From assembly GCF_016616425.1 (NCBI RefSeq), contig NZ_CP067101.1:2418001-2482000 (forward strand): a DNA stretch of 64,000 bases. The letters are read 5' to 3'. The notes beneath the pieces were generated by a model that made no database searches, was not told the DNA's origin, and saw only the letters and a list, made by a program, of their open reading frames with translations. The stretch comes from Bradyrhizobium diazoefficiens. Lineage in GTDB: Bacteria; Pseudomonadota; Alphaproteobacteria; Rhizobiales; Xanthobacteraceae. Positions 41,055 through 49,475 of the stretch are shown here, in pieces. Made by a program: the position numbers and the translations under genes. Position 1 is the first letter of the stretch, and the number at the start of each line of letters is the position of its first letter.

Positions 41055-41140
41055 GGCGGGCAAAGCGAAGCGTGCCCGCCACTTTTGTCGCAAGCGCGAA
41101 CGGATGGTGGGCATGGCGCAAGCGCGCCTTTGCCCACCCT
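41055..41140. repeat. Two GC-rich hairpins between convergent-style gaps
   Basis: GGCGGGCA/TGCCCGCC (41055-41080) and GGTGGGCA/TGCCCACC (41106-41138; the inner bases add AAGCGCGCTT-like pairing). They lie between the phosphatase and HD-hydrolase genes. Confidence 0.6.
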
Positions 41141-41148
41141 GAGGCACC

Positions 41149-41763
41149 TTACGCAAACACCGCGCCGAACCGCTCCAGAAACTGCTTCTCGGCTCGCGCC
41201 GCCGTCCAGGGCATCAGATAGTCGCGCCGGGTGCTGTCAGCCAGGCCCGGATCCTTGCCGAACAGGCGCCGCGCCTCGCTCTCGCTGAAGCCGGCAAGCT
41301 CGGTGGCTTCCAGATAGGCCGCACCGCGATCGGCGGCCTTGATGGCCTGCGTGATCTCCTCTGGCAATACAGGCGGAAGTCCGAAGCGGATATGGATGGC
41401 GCTGAGCAGGCGCTTCTCGACCGCCTTGTAATGGCCGTCGAGCACGGCCTTGAACGGCGAGATCATGTCGCCGATCACATATTCCGGCGCATCGTGCAGC
41501 AGGGCAGCGAGCCTCATGCGCAGGTCGACGCGCGGCATCTCGTGTCGCAGCACGGTTTCCACCAGCAGCGTATGCTGCGCGACCGAAAAGATATGCGCGC
41601 CAATGGTCTGCCCGTTCCAGCGGGCGACGCGCGCCAGGCCATGCGCGATGTCGGCGATCTCGACATCGAGCGGCGAGGGATCGAGCAGATCGAGCCGCCG
41701 GCCCGACAGCATGCGTTGCCAGGCGCGGGACTGCGCATCGCGCGCCGTCTTCTTCGCGGTCAT
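41149..41763 (-). CDS. HD-domain hydrolase (YfbR/5'-deoxynucleotidase-like)
   Basis: 204 aa from ATG 41763, which overlaps the tag stop by 4 bp (ATGA). Metal ligands of the HD fold are seen: H in IFSVAQHTLLVE, HD in LAALLHDAPEYVIGD, and a late Asp in AIKAADRGAAYLEA. This pattern fits the YfbR-type deoxynucleoside 5'-monophosphatases; substrate not proven. The preceding in-frame 81 codons are the antisense-free overlap with tag and are not used. Confidence 0.85.
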   Translation of the reverse strand: MTAKKTARDAQSRAWQRMLSGRRLDLLDPSPLDVEIADIAHGLARVARWNGQTIGAHIFSVAQHTLLVETVLRHEMPRVDLRMRLAALLHDAPEYVIGDMISPFKAVLDGHYKAVEKRLLSAIHIRFGLPPVLPEEITQAIKAADRGAAYLEATELAGFSESEARRLFGKDPGLADSTRRDYLMPWTAARAEKQFLERFGAVFA

Positions 41764-42386
41764 TTGGCCTTGAGGCGCGGCTTGCGCTGCGTCTTGCCGC
41801 AGGTCGCGTGACAATGGCAGTCGACGAGGTGATCGTTCACCATGCCGGTCGCCTGCATGAAGGCATAGACGATGGTCGGGCCGACGAATTTGAAGCCGCG
41901 CGAGGACAGCTCCTTGGAGACCTGCACCGACAGCGGGGTCGAGGCCGGCACGCTCGCGGTGGTCTTGAACTGGTTGACCTTGGGCCTTCCGTCCATGAAG
42001 TCCCACAGCAGCTTCGAGAAGCCCGGGCCCTTCTCCATGATCTCCAGATACGACTTCGCGCTCGCGATCGCGCCGTCGATCTTGGCACGGTTGCGCACGA
42101 TGCCGGCATCGTTCATCAGCGCATGCACCTTCTTGGGCGTGTAGCGCGCGATCTTCTCCGGCTGGAAATCGTCGAAGGCTTTGCGGAAATTGTCGCGCTT
42201 GCGCAGGATCGTGATCCAGGACAGGCCGGCCTGGAAACCGTCGAGGATCAGCTTTTCGAAGAGTGCGCGGTCGTCATACTCCGGCACGCCCCATTCGGTG
42301 TCGTGATAGGCAACGTAGAACGGGTCATCGCCCGGCCAGGGGCAGCGGGTCAGGCCGTCGGGATGCAGGCGGGGAGCACGGCTCAT
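41760..42386 (-). CDS. tag: DNA-3-methyladenine glycosylase I
   Basis: 208 aa base-excision-repair enzyme removing 3-methyladenine. TRCPWPGDDPFYVAYHDTEWG supplies the zinc ligands C15 and H28 (motif quoted in two parts: RCPW and YHDTEWG); the C-terminal NDHLVDCHCH gives the remaining His and Cys. LILDGFQAGLSW is the conserved helix. It overlaps ygfZ by 4 bp upstream and the HD gene by 4 bp downstream, forming an operon. Confidence 0.96.
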   Translation of the reverse strand: MSRAPRLHPDGLTRCPWPGDDPFYVAYHDTEWGVPEYDDRALFEKLILDGFQAGLSWITILRKRDNFRKAFDDFQPEKIARYTPKKVHALMNDAGIVRNRAKIDGAIASAKSYLEIMEKGPGFSKLLWDFMDGRPKVNQFKTTASVPASTPLSVQVSKELSSRGFKFVGPTIVYAFMQATGMVNDHLVDCHCHATCGKTQRKPRLKAK

Positions 42387-43258
42387 GCGATGGGTTGCTT
42401 GGTTGGAATGCGCACGTCGTCAGGTTCCGCAAGCCTCAAGGCGAGGCCGCCGGCGGTGAGGGGCTGGCCGGCATCGAGCGCGTCTGCGACACGGTCGATG
42501 CGCACCAGGGCAATGCCCTTGCCGCCGGAGGTCGAGCCGATCGTGCCGACCGGCTTGTCGCCGGCGACAATGGTTGCGCCGGCCTCGGGCGAGGGGCCAT
42601 CGAGCAGCACCCTCACGCTGCGGGTGCGCGCGGTGCCGCGATGCTGCATGCGCGAGACGACCTCCTGGCCGACATAGCAGCCCTTGTCGAAATCGACGCC
42701 GGCAAGGCGGTCCATGTTGGTTTCGTGCGGGAACGCATCGCCGTACATGAAATCGAGCCCGCCGCGCGGCACGCCGAGCGCGATGCGGTGCGCCTCGTAT
42801 TCGGTCGCGTCGACCAACTCGGCCCCGATGAGGTCGGAGAGCTTCTGCTTGAGATCTTCAGGGATCAGGACGCGAAAGCCGAGCCCGTCATGGCGCGGAT
42901 CGGCGAATGCAAGATCGGGCTGAGCCGCAGGCTGACCATCCCAGGCGGCGAGCACGCCGAGATCGAGGTTTTCCACCGTGACCTTGGCGCGCAGCTTGTA
43001 GAATTTCAGCTTGGTGGCGAGGCTCTCGGCCAACGCCTTCGGGCAGTCGATCAGGAACCCGCCGCCATGACCGGCGGGCGCTTCCGTGATCAGGAAATCC
43101 ACGATGATCTTGCCCTGTGGCGTCAGCAGTGCGCCGAATCGCCCCAAGCCCGGTTTCAGCCTGTCGAGATCGGTCGTGACCAGGCCGTTGAGGAAGTTGC
43201 GCGCATCCTCGCCCGCGACTTTGACCACGCCCCGGTCGGGAAGAAACGCTGATTTCAT
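42383..43258 (-). CDS. ygfZ: Folate-binding Fe-S assembly protein YgfZ
   Basis: 291 aa from ATG 43258 (MKSAFLPDRGVVKVAGEDA); an upstream ATG 43303 adds 15 residues. The family signature KGCYVGQEVVSRMQHRG is present. YgfZ binds tetrahydrofolate and helps make or repair certain Fe-S proteins. It is the first gene of the ygfZ-tag-HD operon and is divergent from the dihydroorotase gene. Confidence 0.94.
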   Translation of the reverse strand: MKSAFLPDRGVVKVAGEDARNFLNGLVTTDLDRLKPGLGRFGALLTPQGKIIVDFLITEAPAGHGGGFLIDCPKALAESLATKLKFYKLRAKVTVENLDLGVLAAWDGQPAAQPDLAFADPRHDGLGFRVLIPEDLKQKLSDLIGAELVDATEYEAHRIALGVPRGGLDFMYGDAFPHETNMDRLAGVDFDKGCYVGQEVVSRMQHRGTARTRSVRVLLDGPSPEAGATIVAGDKPVGTIGSTSGGKGIALVRIDRVADALDAGQPLTAGGLALRLAEPDDVRIPTKQPIA

Positions 43259-43359
43259 GCGAAAATCTCTTGCGACATGTTGCTCCGGAACGTAAGCCCG
43301 CAACGCATAAACGACAAGACCTAGAGCCCTGCGCTTGGGGATGAGAGAGGCCTTCAGCC

Positions 43360-44694
43360 ATGAGCCAGCGTTTCGATGTGATCCTCAAGGGCGGCACCGT
43401 GGTCAACCAGGACGGCGAGGGTGTTCGCGATATCGGCATCACCGAGGGTCGCATCGCCGAGCTGGGCCCGTTGTCGCAAGGCAGCGCCGCAGAGGTGATC
43501 GACTGCAAGGGCCTGCACATCCTGCCCGGCGTGATGGACACGCAGGTGCATTTCCGCGAGCCCGGGCTGACGCACAAGGAAGACCTCGAGACCGGCTCGC
43601 ACAGCGCCGTGATGGGCGGTGTCACCGCCGTGTTCGAGATGCCGAACACCGTGCCGCTGACGGTGACGGAGGCCGACTTCACCGACAAGGTGAAACGGGC
43701 CAATCACCGCATGCATTGCGATTTCGCCTTCTTCATCGGCGGCACCCGCGAGAACGTGCAGGATCTGCCGGTGCTCGAGCGCGCACCCGGCTGCGCCGGC
43801 GTCAAGGTCTTCATCGGCTCCTCGACCGGCGCGCTGCTGGTGGAGGACGACGAAAGCCTGCGCCGCATCTTCCAGGTGATCCGCCGCCGGGCCGCCTTCC
43901 ACGCCGAGGACGAGTATCGGCTCAACGCGCGCAAATCGCAGCGCATCGAGGGCGATGCGCGCTCGCATCCTGTCTGGCGCGACGAGATCGCGGCGCTGAT
44001 GGCGACCCAGCGCCTGGTCAAGCTCGCGCACGAGACCGGCAAGCGCATCCACGTGCTGCACATCTCGACCAAGCAGGAGATCGAGTTCCTGCGCGACCAC
44101 AAGGACGTCGCCTCCTGCGAGGCGACGCCGCATCATCTCACGCTGGTTGCCCCCGAATGCTACGAGCGGCTCGGCACGCTCGCCCAGATGAACCCGCCGG
44201 TGCGCTCCGCCGATCACCGTGCCGGCATCTGGCGCGGCATCGAGCAGGGCATCATCGACGTGCTCGGCTCCGACCACGCCCCGCATACGCTGGAGGAGAA
44301 GCAGAAGACCTATCCTGCCTCGCCCTCCGGCATGACCGGCGTGCAGACGCTGGTGCCCTTGATGCTCGATCACGTCAACGCGGGTCGGCTCTCTCTGGCG
44401 CGCTTCGTCGATCTCACCAGCGCCGGCCCCGCGCGCCTCTACAACATGGCCTGCAAGGGCCGCATCGCCGCCGGCTACGACGCCGACTTCACCATCGTCG
44501 ACTTGAAGCGCAGCGAGACCATCACCAACAAATGGGTGGCGTCCAAGGCCGGCTGGACGCCGTATGACGGGTTGCGCGTCACCGGCTGGCCGGTCGGCAC
44601 TTTCATCCGCGGCCGCCGCGTGATGTGGCAGGGCGAGCTGGTGACCGCCTCGCAAGGCGAGCCGGTGCGGTTTCTGGAGACGCTGCAGGCGTAG
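43360..44694 (+). CDS. pyrC: Dihydroorotase
   Basis: 444 aa amidohydrolase of pyrimidine synthesis. GVMDTQVHFREPGLTHKED has the HxH-type metal pair (here a QVHFREPG variant with one His), ATPHHLTL and DVLGSDHAPHT give the other His and catalytic Asp, and TPHH is clear. The Lys carbamylation site of type I DHOases is not obvious. The class with this N-terminus is related to DHOase multifunctional types; allantoinase-like activity is an alternative because the motif differs slightly from canonical HFR. Confidence 0.85.
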   Translation: MSQRFDVILKGGTVVNQDGEGVRDIGITEGRIAELGPLSQGSAAEVIDCKGLHILPGVMDTQVHFREPGLTHKEDLETGSHSAVMGGVTAVFEMPNTVPLTVTEADFTDKVKRANHRMHCDFAFFIGGTRENVQDLPVLERAPGCAGVKVFIGSSTGALLVEDDESLRRIFQVIRRRAAFHAEDEYRLNARKSQRIEGDARSHPVWRDEIAALMATQRLVKLAHETGKRIHVLHISTKQEIEFLRDHKDVASCEATPHHLTLVAPECYERLGTLAQMNPPVRSADHRAGIWRGIEQGIIDVLGSDHAPHTLEEKQKTYPASPSGMTGVQTLVPLMLDHVNAGRLSLARFVDLTSAGPARLYNMACKGRIAAGYDADFTIVDLKRSETITNKWVASKAGWTPYDGLRVTGWPVGTFIRGRRVMWQGELVTASQGEPVRFLETLQA

Positions 44695-44714
44695 CTTGCC
44701 GCGCTCGTTGTGAT

Positions 44715-44840
44715 CCGTCATCCTGAGGTGCGCCCCATGCAATGCTCTTGCATTGCATGGCAAGCCTCGAAGGATGAACGGCCCGCTCGTGGCCGTGCCC
44801 TTCGAGGCCTCCGCTACGCTCCGGCACCTCAGGGTGACGG
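44715..44840. repeat. 126-bp nested palindromic repeat
   Basis: CCGTCATCCTGAGGTGC (44715-44731) pairs with GCACCTCAGGGTGACGG (44824-44840; one mismatch). Inside are CCATGCAATG/CATTGCATGG (44735-44760) and GCCTCGAAGG (44764-44773)/CCTTCGAGGC (44799-44808). Confidence 0.85.
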
Positions 44841-44870
44841 GGATAGTGTGCGTACGATGGGAGACGATCC

Positions 44871-45737
44871 ATGAGCCAGAGTGCCCTCATCACCACCGAG
44901 CAACTCGCCGCCATGCTCGGCGATCCCAACCTGCGCCTCTACGATTGCACGACCTATAACGAGCCCGTCCCGCCTGGCAGCGACGTGCCTTATCGAGCGG
45001 TCCCCGGCGACAAGACGTTCGAAGCCGGCCACATTCCGGGCGCCGATTTTCTCGACCTGCAGGGCGAGTTCTCCGACGCGTCAGTGCAACAGTTCTTCAT
45101 GATGCCCGATGTCGCCCAGCTGGAGGCCGCTTTCGGCCGCCACGGCCTCGACGTGTCAAAGACCATCGTGCTCTACAGCATCGGCACCATGATGTGGGCG
45201 ACGCGGTTCTGGTGGATGCTGCGCTCGCTCGGCGTGGATGCCCATGTGCTCGATGGCGGCTTCGACAAATGGAAGGAAGAGGGACGGCCGGTGGAGACCG
45301 GCACGGCGAAGGGATATCCAGCTACGACGTTCAACGCCACACCGCGCGCGGGCTTCTTCGTCGACAAGAACATCGTGAAGGCGCGGATCGGCGATCCCTC
45401 GACGGTCATCGTCAATGCGCTCGGACCGCAGTTTCATCGCGGCCTCGAGCCGAGCCGCTACGGCCGGCCCGGCCGCGTTCCCGCCAGCGTCAATGTTCCC
45501 GCCGCAACGCTCGTCAACGCCGACAAGACGCTGACGAATCTTGCGGGTGCGGAAGCGAAATTCGCGGCCCAGGGCATCACGCGCGACAAGACGGTGATCT
45601 GCTATTGCGGCGGCGGCATCTCGGCGACGATCGACCTGTTCCTGCTGACGCAGCTTGGCTACGACAAACTGGCGCTCTACGATGCCTCGATGGGCGAATG
45701 GGCGAGGGATCCGGCGCTGCCGATCGAGACGGATTAG
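44871..45737 (+). CDS. Rhodanese-domain sulfurtransferase
   Basis: 288 aa with two rhodanese domains. The N-terminal inactive domain has GHIPGADFLDLQGEFSD; the C-terminal active loop is ICYCGGGISATIDLF with the Cys expected to carry the persulfide. It probably moves sulfane sulfur (thiosulfate or 3-mercaptopyruvate to cyanide or thiols). The loop CGGGIS differs from CGTGVTA of typical 3-MST, so the donor is uncertain. Confidence 0.88.
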   Translation: MSQSALITTEQLAAMLGDPNLRLYDCTTYNEPVPPGSDVPYRAVPGDKTFEAGHIPGADFLDLQGEFSDASVQQFFMMPDVAQLEAAFGRHGLDVSKTIVLYSIGTMMWATRFWWMLRSLGVDAHVLDGGFDKWKEEGRPVETGTAKGYPATTFNATPRAGFFVDKNIVKARIGDPSTVIVNALGPQFHRGLEPSRYGRPGRVPASVNVPAATLVNADKTLTNLAGAEAKFAAQGITRDKTVICYCGGGISATIDLFLLTQLGYDKLALYDASMGEWARDPALPIETD

Positions 45738-45782
45738 GGAAGCGTGAGAAAGCCGGGAACCTTTCCTCGGGGCCTGCATCCA

Positions 45783-46505
45783 ATGTCTGGAACCAATGGA
45801 GATAGGGTGCCCGCCATGCCAGGGACCGCAGCCGGCCTGTCCGCCGGCGTCAGGACGTCGGAAGCCGAGCTAATCGAACGGGCGCGGCGCCGGGACGAGG
45901 CCGCGCTCCGCGAGATCATGCAGGCCAACAACCGCAGACTCTATCGCCTCGCCCGGGGAATCCTGCGCAGCGATAGTGAGGCCGAGGACGTGGTGCAGGA
46001 GACCTATGTCCGCGCCTTCACCCATCTCGACGGTTTCCGCGGCGAATCCGGGCTGTCGACCTGGCTGTCGCGCATCGCCATCAACGAAGCGCTCGGCCGG
46101 GTGCGAAGCGCAAAGCCGCATGTCGAGCTCGGTGTGGTGCCGGAAGAGGCGCTCGAGGCGCAGATCATCAAATTCCCCGTTTCTCCCGCAGGCGATCCGG
46201 AAAGGACCATGGCCCAACGTGAAATCCAGCGCGTCGTCGAACGCGCCATCGACGAGTTGCCGGATGTTTTTCGCATGGTCTTTGTCGCGCGGGTCATGGA
46301 AGGAATGAACATCGAGGAGACCGCCGATCTGCTCGGCGTGAAGCCCGAGACCGTGAAGACCAGGCTGCATCGCGCCCGCACCATGCTGCGCGAGAATGTC
46401 GAGAAGGAGATCGGTCCGGTGATGATGGACGCGTTCCCGTTCGCCGGCTGGCGATGCGAGCGCCTGACGGAGGCGGTGCTGAAACGTATCGGAATCGGCG
46501 GCTGA
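45783..46505 (+). CDS. ECF-type RNA polymerase sigma factor
   Basis: 240 aa from ATG 45783; GTG 45744 and ATG 45816 are alternatives. Region 2 is at about 45-110 (LYRLARGILRSDSEAEDVVQ, TYVRAFTHLDGFRG) and region 4 at about 160-210 (ELPDVFRMVFVARVMEG, ETADLLGVKPETVKTRLHRA). A 50-residue N-terminal extension and a C-terminal tail with WRCERLTEAVL follow. No anti-sigma gene is adjacent, so its control is unclear. Confidence 0.9.
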   Translation: MSGTNGDRVPAMPGTAAGLSAGVRTSEAELIERARRRDEAALREIMQANNRRLYRLARGILRSDSEAEDVVQETYVRAFTHLDGFRGESGLSTWLSRIAINEALGRVRSAKPHVELGVVPEEALEAQIIKFPVSPAGDPERTMAQREIQRVVERAIDELPDVFRMVFVARVMEGMNIEETADLLGVKPETVKTRLHRARTMLRENVEKEIGPVMMDAFPFAGWRCERLTEAVLKRIGIGG

Positions 46506-46594
46506 AGATTTTCGGGAACGTTCGCGCAAAACTTCCATCCAATTCCTGTGAAGCAACGCCGGGAAACCGTCCGGCACCACAGGAGTATCAAACC

Positions 46595-47128
46595 ATGTTC
46601 ACCCGACGGAGCGCGGCCATCGCCGCGGCAATGCTGTTGTCGAGTCCCGCGCTGCTGCAAAGCGCCAGCGCAGCCGACAAGCTTACCGATCCGCAGATCG
46701 CCCATATCGCCTACACCGCGAGCGTGATCGACATCAATGCCGCCAAGCAGGCGCAGAAGAAGGCGAAGAACAAGGACGTGAAGGCGTTTGCCGAGGACAT
46801 GCTGCGCGACCACGAGGCCGTCAACAAGCAGGCGCTCGCGCTGGTCAAGAAGCTGAACGTCACGCCGGAAGACAACGACACCAGCAAGGCGCTGTCGAAG
46901 CAGGCGCGCGACAAGCTCGCCGAGCTCAGCAAGCTGAACGGTGCTGCTTTCGACAAGGCCTATGTCGCGAACGAGGTCGCGTATCACAAGCAGGTCAACA
47001 GCGCGCTGGAGACGCAGCTGATTCCGTCGGCCAGCAATCCCGAATTGAAGAGCTTTCTGCAGACCGGCCTGAAGATTTTCCAGGGACACCAGCAGCACGC
47101 CGAGCACCTCGCGGCCGAGCTGAAATAG
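46595..47128 (+). CDS. DUF4142 family secreted protein
   Basis: 177 aa from ATG 46595, with AGGAG 9 bp upstream. The signal peptide is MFTRRSAAIAAAMLLSSPAL with cleavage near ASA-AD. DUF4142 is a ferritin-like helical domain; AYTASVIDINAAKQAQKKAK, MLRDHEAVNKQA and HQQHAEHLAAEL are typical. It follows the sigma-factor gene by 89 bp and precedes the cupredoxin gene by 9 bp, so the pair is one unit. Confidence 0.88.
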   Translation: MFTRRSAAIAAAMLLSSPALLQSASAADKLTDPQIAHIAYTASVIDINAAKQAQKKAKNKDVKAFAEDMLRDHEAVNKQALALVKKLNVTPEDNDTSKALSKQARDKLAELSKLNGAAFDKAYVANEVAYHKQVNSALETQLIPSASNPELKSFLQTGLKIFQGHQQHAEHLAAELK

Positions 47129-47137
47129 GAAGAGGCG

Positions 47138-47458
47138 ATGATGTCGGAGCGACTGCTATCGATCGCCATAGCGCTTGTTCTTGCGGCGACGGTCGCCCCG
47201 GCGCACGCCGAGACCATCGTGATCACGATGGAGAATCTCGAGATTGCTCCTGCCGACGTATCGGCGAAGGTCGGTGACACCATCGAATGGATCAACAAGG
47301 ACGTCTTCGCGCACACCGCCACTGCAGAGAATGGTGACTTCGACGTGACATTGCCGCCGAAGAAATCGGCGACATCGGTTCTGAAGAAACCGGGAGCGAT
47401 CGAGTATTACTGCCGCTATCACCCCAACATGAAAGCGAGGCTCAAGGTCGGGCCATGA
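47138..47458 (+). CDS. Amicyanin/plastocyanin-like cupredoxin
   Basis: 106 aa. A signal peptide (MMSERLLSIAIALVLAATVA, cleavage after AHA) leads to a periplasmic type 1 copper domain. The four ligands are visible: H59 in VFAHTATA, C92, H95 and M98 in YYCRYHPNM. It probably transfers single electrons or handles copper in the periplasm, with the DUF4142 neighbour. Confidence 0.9.
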   Translation: MMSERLLSIAIALVLAATVAPAHAETIVITMENLEIAPADVSAKVGDTIEWINKDVFAHTATAENGDFDVTLPPKKSATSVLKKPGAIEYYCRYHPNMKARLKVGP

Positions 47459-47504
47459 GCAGGGAACACGTTCCCGGTCGCAGCGGGGCCATTTCGAGAA
47501 AAGT

Positions 47505-47771
47505 CTATTGTCTCGCCAGCGTGACCGAGAATTCGCCGTTGCGGATACGGCCGGGGAAACCCTCGACGAACTTGGCGACCGCGTCCTCGCCATAGGTGCC
47601 GACAAGTTCGGCAAAGGCCGCAAACAGGCTCGCCTGCGCCAGGCAGTCGCCGTCGACGCCGTCATGGCGTGCCTCGGCCCAGGCCTCGTTCAGATAGCTC
47701 AATGCGGCCTGCTTCTGCTCGTGATCGGGCAGCGGCGCGCGGGCAGGGGCGTAGGAAATCGGCTGGCTCAT
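47505..47771 (-). CDS. Conserved hypothetical protein, 88 aa
   Basis: A small, helical, acidic protein: LPDHEQKQAALSYLNEAWAE, CLAQASLFAAFAELVGTYGE and KFVEGFPGRIRNGEFS. No signal peptide or membrane helix. I do not recognise a family. It is convergent with the cupredoxin gene. Confidence 0.6.
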   Translation of the reverse strand: MSQPISYAPARAPLPDHEQKQAALSYLNEAWAEARHDGVDGDCLAQASLFAAFAELVGTYGEDAVAKFVEGFPGRIRNGEFSVTLARQ

Positions 47772-47924
47772 GAAACTCGATCAGGCTGGGGCGCGATCCA
47801 CGGCGATGCGCTGTGTGAGAGGTTTAGCACGGGCGTTAACGACCGCTAGGCCACATCTTTAAGAACGGTTAATGGCTGTGAACAAAGTCGATGACAGGGT
47901 TCCCGCCGCCCGTTCCAGAGCCAA

Positions 47925-48040
47925 ACCCTCATGGTGAGGAGCGCGCTCTTCGCGCGCGTCTCGAACCGTGCAGGCCTCGCTGTGGCAGCCGGGCCTTTCA
48001 TCGTTCGAGATGCCCGCTTTGGCGGGCTCCTCAGGATAAG
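47925..48040. repeat. Palindromic repeat with CTCGAAC arms
   Basis: CATGGTGAGGAG...CGTCTCGAACC on the left and GGTT-like ATCGTTCGAGATG...GGCTCCTCAGGATAAGG on the right form an imperfect inverted repeat with inner hairpins (GCGCGCTCTTCGCGCGC). It fills most of the 278-bp gap between the neighbouring genes. Confidence 0.6.
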
Positions 48041-48049
48041 GCGAGGCGC

Positions 48050-48427
48050 TCAGTTCGCGTAACGCGCCGTGAGATCGCGCGAGATCTTCGAGCCTTCCTC
48101 GATGTAGCGGCGGATCGCGACGGTGGCGGCCGGCGTGCAACTGCGGTAGGTCTGCTGAAAGCCGTTATAGCCGCGGTTGAATCCCGCGATCATGCGGGTG
48201 CGGCGCTCTCCGGAGGGAGTTTCGGCATCGATCAGCGCCTGCATCTCGTTGCGCCATTTGTTGCCCTCGTTGGACCCGCAGATGCCGCGCAGATAGTGCA
48301 GCCCGCCGAGGATTTCGGCCAGTCGCTGCAAATCGCCGTCGAACGGCGCTGCCCCGTCCTGGGCCCGGACGGGCCCGCAGGCGCAGGCAAGAATCAGCGC
48401 AAAAATGGCCAGAAATCGCGTGGACAT
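48050..48427 (-). CDS. TIGR02301 (DUF2385) family secreted protein
   Basis: 125 aa. Signal peptide MSTRFLAIFALILACACGPVRA then QDGA. The conserved core is LAEILGGLHYLRGICG, with WRNEMQALIDAE and FNRGYNGFQQTYRSCTPAA; two Cys could be disulfide-linked. The family is limited mostly to Rhizobiales and has no known function. The LACAC run could suggest a lipoprotein but no clear lipobox is present. Confidence 0.85.
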   Translation of the reverse strand: MSTRFLAIFALILACACGPVRAQDGAAPFDGDLQRLAEILGGLHYLRGICGSNEGNKWRNEMQALIDAETPSGERRTRMIAGFNRGYNGFQQTYRSCTPAATVAIRRYIEEGSKISRDLTARYAN

Positions 48428-48473
48428 CGGCGGGGTGTATGCCCCCTCGGGGCGATGGACGCAAGGCGCGGCG

Positions 48474-48908
48474 TCAGGGGTCGATCAGCCGGTGGGCCGA
48501 CAGGATGACCTCTTCCAGCCCCCCGGTCAGCTTGAGGTCGCCGAGGCTCGCCAGGGCGCCCGGGGCGATCCAGCGGTAGTCGTCGAGCTCGTCGTTCAGG
48601 ACCGGCTCACGAGCCAGCCAGCGGGCGGCAAACGACATGATCAGATAATGGCCGGCACCGGCCGCGGCCGGCAGCACCTCGCGCCAGCCGGCGAGGCCGA
48701 CGATCGCGACGTCGAGCCCGGTTTCCTCGTCGACTTCGCGCGCCAGCGCCTGGTGCAGCGATTCGCCGAATTCGACCCGGCCGCCCGGGAGCGAATAGAA
48801 GCCCTTGGCGGGCGAGCGGGCGCGGCGGGTCAGCAGCACCTTGCCGTCGCGGAAAATGGCGGCACTGACGGCAAGCTGGGGATGGGTGGGCTGGACGATC
48901 GAAGCCAC
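48474..48908 (-). CDS. Nudix hydrolase
   Basis: 144 aa with an intact Nudix box, GGRVEFGESLHQALAREVDEETGL (Gx5Ex7REUxEExGU; quoted here as its key residues: G, E of FGES, REVDEETGL). It cleaves a nucleoside diphosphate linked to another moiety; MutT-like 8-oxo-dGTPase or ADP-sugar hydrolase cannot be distinguished. It ends close to the hypothetical gene upstream. Confidence 0.9.
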   Translation of the reverse strand: MASIVQPTHPQLAVSAAIFRDGKVLLTRRARSPAKGFYSLPGGRVEFGESLHQALAREVDEETGLDVAIVGLAGWREVLPAAAGAGHYLIMSFAARWLAREPVLNDELDDYRWIAPGALASLGDLKLTGGLEEVILSAHRLIDP

Positions 48909-48911
48909 AAC

Positions 48912-49412
48912 TCAATTCGCCATGATCTTGTCGACTTCCGCTTCGGCCCCGCCATGGATGATGCCGCCGCAGGCCGCGATCAGCGGCTTGACCCATGCCG
49001 CAGCCTGCTCGGCGAGCCGGATGCGGGTCGTGTCCTTCTCGACCTCGCGCATGGCCGTGCCCACCGCGGTCAGGATCGAGGTCATGGTTTCCGTGATGTG
49101 ATCGAACTGGGCGCGCACCTTGGGATCGGCCTTCTCATAGGCTTCGATGGCGAGATCGCGCGCCTTGAAGTTCGAGGCCGTAAAATGCTCGGCATAGGAC
49201 AACGGCGACCAGGTCAGAAAATCGTCCGCGCATTCCGGCATGTCCGGGACCATCTCGAGCAGCATCACGGCTTCATTGAAATGGTTGAGATAGTCGGTGG
49301 CAAGCCCGGTCCGCGGATTGATATTGGCCGCGCGCAGCCGCTCGGCCCAGGCAGCGGCCTCGGGGCCCGTCTGTACATGTGTCCGCGCGGGTTGGGAGGC
49401 CGTTGAGCTCAT
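48912..49412 (-). CDS. Conserved hypothetical helical protein
   Basis: 166 aa, all-helical in appearance, cytoplasmic, with no signal or membrane segment. Distinct stretches are DYLNHFNEAVMLLEMVPDMP, CADDFLTWSPLSYAEHFTAS and FDHITETMTSILTAVGTAMR. Not recognised. It starts the unit with the Nudix gene, 3 bp apart, and so may share its function. Confidence 0.65.
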   Translation of the reverse strand: MSSTASQPARTHVQTGPEAAAWAERLRAANINPRTGLATDYLNHFNEAVMLLEMVPDMPECADDFLTWSPLSYAEHFTASNFKARDLAIEAYEKADPKVRAQFDHITETMTSILTAVGTAMREVEKDTTRIRLAEQAAAWVKPLIAACGGIIHGGAEAEVDKIMAN

Positions 49413-49475
49413 CCGCCGCAGTGTTAACGTCCGGGGTTAAAAGGACCTGAACGGACCCTATATAGACGCCCTGGG

